NCBI GenBank assembly: GCA_963797015.1
Contig: CAWCNV010000007.1
Location: 62,001-126,000, forward strand
Direction of reading: 5' to 3'
DNA: 64,000 nt
Origin: JBBPZA01 sp963797015
GTDB lineage: Bacteria > Actinomycetota > Thermoleophilia > Solirubrobacterales > Solirubrobacteraceae
The translations under genes and the position numbers were made by a program. The notes beneath the pieces were generated by a model. That model was not told the DNA's origin. It made no database searches and saw only the letters and a program-made list of their open reading frames with translations. Within the stretch, counting starts at the first letter, position 1; the number at the start of each line of letters is the position of its first letter. This document shows, in pieces, positions 59,905 through 64,000 of this stretch.

Positions 59905-60750
59905 GTGTCCACTCTGCCTTCCAACGCTCCCGAACCACTTCCGGCCCGCGCGCCCGTAACGCCGCTGCCGGTCGCGCCGAGCGCGCGGCCGGCCAGCGTG
60001 TCCGTGCTCGGGATCCCGCTGTCGGTGGCGGACTACGAGCAGACGATGGACCTCATGGACGATGCGATCGCGCGCCGCGAGCCGGTCTACATCTCGGCCG
60101 CCGCGGTCCACCTGATCATGGTCAGCCAGGAGCGTCCCGAGGTTCGCGAGGCCGTGCTGGGCTCGCTCGCCGTGCCCGACGGACAACCGCTCGTCTGGGC
60201 GCTGCGCGCGCTCGGCCACCGCGCCTCGCGCGTGTACGGGCCCGACCTCATGCTGCGCTACTGCCAGCGCTGCGCGCGCACCGGCGCGCGGATCTTCCTG
60301 TACGGCGGCCGCAACCAGGGCGCGCTCGTGCAGCTCGTCACCAACCTGCGCCTGCGCTCCCCGGGGATCCAGATCGTCGGCGGCTTCTCGCCCTCCTTCG
60401 AGCCCCCGACCGACGACGACGACGAGGCGATCGCGGCGACGATCAACGCCTCGCGCGCCGACGTGGTGTGGGTCGGCGTCGGCCAGCCCAAGCAGGAGGA
60501 GTGGATGGCCCGCATGCGCGACCGCGTCGAGGCGCCCGTGATGGTGGGCGTGGGCGCGGCGTTCGACTTCCACGCCGGCCTCGTGGCGCAGGCGCCGGCC
60601 TGGATGCAGCGGACGGGGCTGGAGTGGGCGTTCCGCCTCGGCCGCGAGCCGCGGCGCCTGTGGAGGCGCTACGCGCGCTACAACCCACGCTTCATCGCGG
60701 GCTTCACGCGCCAGTACGCACGCCATCGTCTGCCGGCGCGCAAGCGCTAG
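59905..60750 (+). CDS. WecG/TagA/CpsF-family glycosyltransferase
   Basis: The 281-residue enzyme has the family blocks: VLGIPLSVADYEQTMDLMDD, PDGQPLVWALRALGHRASRV, YGPDLMLRYCQRCARTGARI, DVVWVGVGQPKQEEWMARMR and MVGVGAAFDFHAGLVAQAPA. Members transfer N-acetylmannosaminuronate, N-acetylmannosamine or related sugars to lipid-linked acceptors early in enterobacterial common antigen, teichoic acid or capsule synthesis. The following nucleotide-sugar dehydrogenase fits a ManNAcA-type donor. GTG 59905 is the likely start; a GTG at 59998 is also possible. Confidence 0.9.
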   Translation: MSTLPSNAPEPLPARAPVTPLPVAPSARPASVSVLGIPLSVADYEQTMDLMDDAIARREPVYISAAAVHLIMVSQERPEVREAVLGSLAVPDGQPLVWALRALGHRASRVYGPDLMLRYCQRCARTGARIFLYGGRNQGALVQLVTNLRLRSPGIQIVGGFSPSFEPPTDDDDEAIAATINASRADVVWVGVGQPKQEEWMARMRDRVEAPVMVGVGAAFDFHAGLVAQAPAWMQRTGLEWAFRLGREPRRLWRRYARYNPRFIAGFTRQYARHRLPARKR

Positions 60751-60765
60751 CCTGCCCGGCCGCAG

Positions 60766-62022
60766 ATGGCCCCAGACGTATCGATCATCGGCCTCGGGCG
60801 GGTCGGGCTGCCGCTCGCCCTCAGCTTCGCCGACCGCGGCCTGCACGTGCTGGGGATCGACAAGGACCCAGCGCGGCTGGAGTCGGTCGGCGCCGGACGG
60901 ATGCCGTTCATGGAGAACGGCACCCAGGAGCTGCTCGACCGCGTCGGCACGAGCGGCCGTCTGACGCTCAGCTCCCGGGTCGTCGACGCCGCCGCCGCCG
61001 ACCACATCGTCGTGACCCTCGGGACACCCTCCTTCTCGCACATCGAGATCGACATGGGCGACATCCGCTCCGCGCTCGACGACCTGCTGCCGGTGCTGCG
61101 CACCGGGCACTCGCTGATCCTGCGCTCGACCGTCGGTCCCGGCACCACGCAGTTCGTCGCGGCCTATCTGACCAAGCAGCGCGGCTTCGAGGTCGGCACC
61201 GAGATCTTCGTCGCCCACGCTCCCGAGCGGATCGCGGCGGGGAAGTTCGTCGAGGAGATCTCGACGCTGCCCTGCATCATCGGCGGTGTGGGCGAGGAGT
61301 CCGGCGAGCGCGTCGGGCGCCTGTTCGGCGTGTTCGGCGCCCCGATCGTGCAGACCACCCCGGCGCAGGCGGAGCTGGCGAAGATCTGGACCAACATCCT
61401 GCGCTACACCGAGTTCGCGCTGCCCAACCTGCTGATGATGGACTGCGAGCGCCACGACGCGAACGTGTTCGAGGTCATCGACCTGATCAACCGCGACTAC
61501 CCGCGCGGCGGGATCGCGTCGCCGGGCCTCACCGCCGGGAGCTGCCTGCGCAAGGACTTCGTGTTCAGCGAGGAGCGCTCCAACGCCCCGGGCATGCTGC
61601 TCGCGGTGTCGCGCGTGAACGAGTCCGTGCCGCTGTTCCTCATCGAGGGCATCCGCCGCCGGATCGGGACGCTCGCCGACAAGAAGGTCGCGGTGCTCGG
61701 GCTGGCCTTCAAGCGCGACACCGACGACGAGCGCGACTCGCTGGCCCACAAGCTCGTGCGGATGCTCGAGCGCGAGCTGGCCGACGTCGCCGTCCACGAC
61801 CCCCACGTGCTCGAGCCGACGCAGAGCTTCGAGGAGGCGATCCTCGACGCCGACGTCGTCGTGGTCGCGACCAACCACTCGGACTACAGCAGCCCCGAGG
61901 CCCTGCGCGCGATCATGGACAGTGGCCGCGGCGACTGCCTCGTGGTCGATCCCTGGAACGCGTTCGGCCATGCCCAGGTGTTCGCGTTCGCGACCGAGGT
62001 CGGAGTGCTCGGCAGGGTCTGA
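60766..62022 (+). CDS. UDP-N-acetylmannosaminuronate-dehydrogenase-like nucleotide-sugar dehydrogenase
   Basis: The 418-residue enzyme has the three UDP-sugar dehydrogenase domains. NAD-binding IIGLGRVGLPLALSFADRGL is at the start, then VVTLGTPSF, STVGPGTT and HAPERIAAGKFVEEI. The catalytic Cys lies in SPGLTAGSCLRKDFVFSEE near residue 262, where the usual GPCIGGHCL-type motif is altered to L-T-A-G-S-C. The C-terminal domain has KVAVLGLAFKRDTDDERDS. It oxidises a UDP-HexNAc C6 to the uronate. It lies 15 bp behind the WecG-type gene, which would use such a product. Confidence 0.87.
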   Translation: MAPDVSIIGLGRVGLPLALSFADRGLHVLGIDKDPARLESVGAGRMPFMENGTQELLDRVGTSGRLTLSSRVVDAAAADHIVVTLGTPSFSHIEIDMGDIRSALDDLLPVLRTGHSLILRSTVGPGTTQFVAAYLTKQRGFEVGTEIFVAHAPERIAAGKFVEEISTLPCIIGGVGEESGERVGRLFGVFGAPIVQTTPAQAELAKIWTNILRYTEFALPNLLMMDCERHDANVFEVIDLINRDYPRGGIASPGLTAGSCLRKDFVFSEERSNAPGMLLAVSRVNESVPLFLIEGIRRRIGTLADKKVAVLGLAFKRDTDDERDSLAHKLVRMLERELADVAVHDPHVLEPTQSFEEAILDADVVVVATNHSDYSSPEALRAIMDSGRGDCLVVDPWNAFGHAQVFAFATEVGVLGRV

Positions 62023-62061
62023 TGCGCCCGGCCGGGCGCATCAGTCAGGTCTCGTGCCGGA

Positions 62062-63114
62062 TCAGCGCCCCGAGGCCGCGCGCCGGCGGGCCGTGGAGGC
62101 GCCGTTCGGGCTGAACGAGGGCAGCCGCTCGCGGCGGCGCATCGTGACCGCGACCTCATCGCGGACCCAGGCGTAGGTCGGGATCAGGCCCTCGCGCAGG
62201 CTGATGCTCGGCTCCCATCCCAGGCGCTCCCGGATCAGCGTGTTGTCGCTGTTGCGCCCGCGTACGCCACGCGGTGCTGACAGGTCGTAGCGCCGCTCGA
62301 GCCTGACGCCGGCGATGTCCTCGACGAGGTCGACGAGCTCGTTGATGGTCACCATCTCCGAGCTCCCGACGTTCAGCGGCTCGCGGACGTCGGAGTCCAT
62401 GAGCTTCTGGGTCCCGGCCAGGCAGTCCGAGACGTAGGTGAAGCTGCGGGCCTGCTGGCCGTCGCCCCAGATCTCGATCTCGTGGCGGCCCGAGAGCTCG
62501 GCCTCGGCGACCTTGCGGCAGATCGCGGCGGGCGCCTTCTCGCGGCCCCCGGCCCAGGTGCCGTCGGGCCCGTACACGTTGTGGTAGCGCGCAACCCGCG
62601 TCTCGAGCCCGAAGTCCTCGATGAAGTGGCGGCACATGCGCTCGCTGAAGAGCTTCTGCCAGCCGTAGCCGTCCTCGGGCATCGCCGGGTAGGCGTCCGA
62701 CTCCTTGAGACTGGCGCTGTCGGGCCGGGCCTGCTTGTCGGCCGCATAGACGCACGCCGAGGAGGCGAAGAAGAAACGGTCGACGTCGTTGAGCCTCGCG
62801 GCCTGCAGCAGCTGGGTGCTGATCAGCACCGAGAGCATGCACATCGCCTTGTTGCTCTCGATGAACCCCATCCCGCCCATGTCGGCGGCGAGGTCGTAGA
62901 CCCGGTACGCGCCGGCGACCGCGCGGCTGCAGGCATCCGGCTGGCGTAGGTCGAGCACCAGGTTCTCGGCCTCGCCGTGCAGCTGATGCCAGCTCTCCAC
63001 CGGCTTGATGTCGACGGCGCGCACCGCGTAGCCCTCTTCCAGCAGGACGCTGGTCAGATGGCCACCGATGAAGCCGCCTCCGCCGGCTACTACGACGATT
63101 TGATCAGTCGTCAT
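62062..63114 (-). CDS. GDP-mannose-3,5-epimerase-like SDR
   Basis: The 350-residue extended SDR has GGGGFIGGHLTSVLL for NAD binding, ASSACVYAADKQ, and the catalytic YGWQK. DMGGMGFIESNKAMCMLSVL and YGPDGTWAGGREKAPAAICR closely follow plant GDP-mannose 3,5-epimerase. That enzyme interconverts GDP-mannose with GDP-L-galactose and GDP-L-gulose. The C-terminus RNSDNTLIRERLGWEPSISL is typical of the epimerase group. It suggests L-galactose or L-gulose as a building block of the glycan. ATG 63114. Confidence 0.85.
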   Translation of the reverse strand: MTTDQIVVVAGGGGFIGGHLTSVLLEEGYAVRAVDIKPVESWHQLHGEAENLVLDLRQPDACSRAVAGAYRVYDLAADMGGMGFIESNKAMCMLSVLISTQLLQAARLNDVDRFFFASSACVYAADKQARPDSASLKESDAYPAMPEDGYGWQKLFSERMCRHFIEDFGLETRVARYHNVYGPDGTWAGGREKAPAAICRKVAEAELSGRHEIEIWGDGQQARSFTYVSDCLAGTQKLMDSDVREPLNVGSSEMVTINELVDLVEDIAGVRLERRYDLSAPRGVRGRNSDNTLIRERLGWEPSISLREGLIPTYAWVRDEVAVTMRRRERLPSFSPNGASTARRRAASGR

Positions 63115-63272
63115 GACTCCGTCCGTCCGCCTCCGGTCGGTCCGTACTTCCTCTCCGATCCGGGGAGCTTACCCACGGATGGGCAAAAGCGGACACCCGA
63201 GTCCTGCACGGCCCCCGATAGGGGGGTAGAGAGTAAGATCGCCCGCTGCCCGCTTCCCGACCTCATAACGCG

Positions 63273-64000
63273 TTGGCGTCGTCGCAGCCTGGCCTCCGAG
63301 TCCAGCTCTGGAGCTACAACTTCGACCCCGAGCCGACCGGGATCGGCCCGGTGAGCACCGTGTGGGCGCGAGCCATGCGCGAGCACGGGCACGAAGTGGA
63401 GGTAGTTGCTGCGCATCCGCACTATCCAACGGCGCAATGGGGCAGCAGCATCCGCCCGTATCGCGAGATCCGGCGCGGGATTCCCGTGCTGCGGCTTCCG
63501 CTCTGGGTGGGTCGCGCCAGCGCCGCCGAGCGCGTGCGCCAGGAGGCCACCTTCATGGCCTCGCAGTTCGCGGCGCTGCCGGTCCTGCGCCGGCCCGACG
63601 TTCTCGTCAGCGTCTCGCCGTCGTTCCCGGCCCTGCTCCCTGCGTTGGTCAACGCGCGCACGCGCGGGGTGCCATGGGTGCTGTGGCTGCACGACATCTT
63701 GCCGGACGGAGCGTCGGCCACCGGCCTGATCGAGTCGGGGCCGATCCTCGACGCGTCGCGCTGGCTCGAGCGCATGGCCTACCGGCACGCCGACCGGATC
63801 GTGGTCCTGTCTGAGCCGTTCGGCGACAACCTGCGCGCCAAGGGCGTGCCGGCCGACAAGGTCGAGCTGATCTACGACCCCGCGACGCGCGAGCCGCCGC
63901 CCGCGCCGGCCGTCAACGGGTCGCGGCGTGCCGGCCCGCGGATCCTCAGCATGGGCAACATCGGCTTCTCGCAGGGACTCGCGCCCCTCGTCCGCGCGTT
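63273..64000 (+). CDS. GT4-family glycosyltransferase (WcaI-like), cut by window end
   Basis: The visible 242 residues begin RVQLWSYNFDPEPTGIGPVS, the N-terminus of WcaI-like GT4 enzymes, and go on with HGHEVEVVAAHPHYPTAQWG, RRPDVLVSVSPSFPALLPAL, WVLWLHDILPDGASATGLIE, RMAYRHADRIVVLSEPFGDN and PRILSMGNIGFSQGLAPL, where the donor domain starts. The start appears to be TTG 63273 (ASSQPGLRVQLW) without a clear ribosome site. It is divergent from the epimerase gene across about 160 bp, in which I see no gene. The C-terminal part is beyond the window. Confidence 0.85.
   Translation, partial: MASSQPGLRVQLWSYNFDPEPTGIGPVSTVWARAMREHGHEVEVVAAHPHYPTAQWGSSIRPYREIRRGIPVLRLPLWVGRASAAERVRQEATFMASQFAALPVLRRPDVLVSVSPSFPALLPALVNARTRGVPWVLWLHDILPDGASATGLIESGPILDASRWLERMAYRHADRIVVLSEPFGDNLRAKGVPADKVELIYDPATREPPPAPAVNGSRRAGPRILSMGNIGFSQGLAPLVRA

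Noticed and set aside
59896..61971. A 691-residue minus-strand frame
   Set aside because: Antisense to the WecG-type transferase and nucleotide-sugar dehydrogenase; no coding features.

Overview
The window is very GC-rich (about 70% by eye) and carries features typical of Actinomycetota, most likely class Thermoleophilia (Solirubrobacterales and relatives). The pointers are many GTG/TTG starts, a complete nuoA-N operon, secreted proteins built from Trp/Asn-rich 'VSC...CTAVG' and YWTD repeats, small amphi-Trp proteins, and a MalT-type LuxR regulator. The taxon is inferred from these family signatures; no 16S gene is present.

Layout. (1) 1-8.5 kb: a stress/envelope gene block in which intact genes (PAP2, coiled-coil protein, HdeD, amphi-Trp, AI-2E transporter, LuxR-MalT regulator) alternate with broken ones (DoxX, universal stress protein, diacylglycerol-kinase-like protein, FAD oxidoreductase, NRAMP). 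It lies at the 3' end of a tRNA-Arg(ACG) gene. (2) 8.6-17.3 kb: a seven-repeat lipoprotein, an ABC1/UbiB kinase, an aldo/keto reductase, a frameshifted methyltransferase, a patatin phospholipase, a small zinc-ribbon protein, an SDR-P450 pair and an HhH-GPD glycosylase. (3) 17.3-18.7 kb: an IS110-family element with a structured 5' non-coding end that may encode a bridge RNA. (4) 18.7-29.5 kb: a second lipid-kinase/amphi-Trp pair, two tRNA-Ser genes, a six-bladed YWTD propeller protein, MsrB, a CHRD protein, serS, a cytochrome c lipoprotein, cupredoxins and a flavin reductase. (5) 29.6-45.0 kb: the 14-gene nuo operon for NADH:quinone oxidoreductase, with stop/start overlaps at many junctions, a 50-bp duplication at nuoG/nuoH, a 33-bp duplication at nuoL/nuoM and an acidic insert in NuoN. 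(6) 45.0-46.6 kb: an unusual double-domain ThyX-like protein. (7) 46.8-64 kb: a surface polysaccharide locus with a large membrane protein, GT2, five GT4 glycosyltransferases (one cut by the window end), a flippase, FkbM and other methyltransferases, a WecG-type transferase, a nucleotide-sugar dehydrogenase and a GDP-mannose-3,5-epimerase-like enzyme. About 3 kb of it (46.75-49.8 kb) has clearly lower GC (about 55% in sampled stretches).

How the genes fit together. The nuo operon supplies proton-pumping complex I. The redox proteins before it (cytochrome c lipoprotein, cupredoxins) suggest additional extracytoplasmic electron transfer or copper handling. The polysaccharide locus has nucleotide-sugar synthesis, glycan assembly, methylation and export functions. 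Recurrent themes are short tandem duplications at gene ends, convergent genes whose TAG stops share one CTAG, and single-base frameshifts at runs of G. The frameshifts leave open whether some 'pseudogenes' are sequence errors.

Intergenic stretches of note: 18405-18668 (IS110 5' non-coding region), 46644-46847 (nothing recognised) and 50438-50881 (divergent glycosyltransferase spacer, nothing firm).
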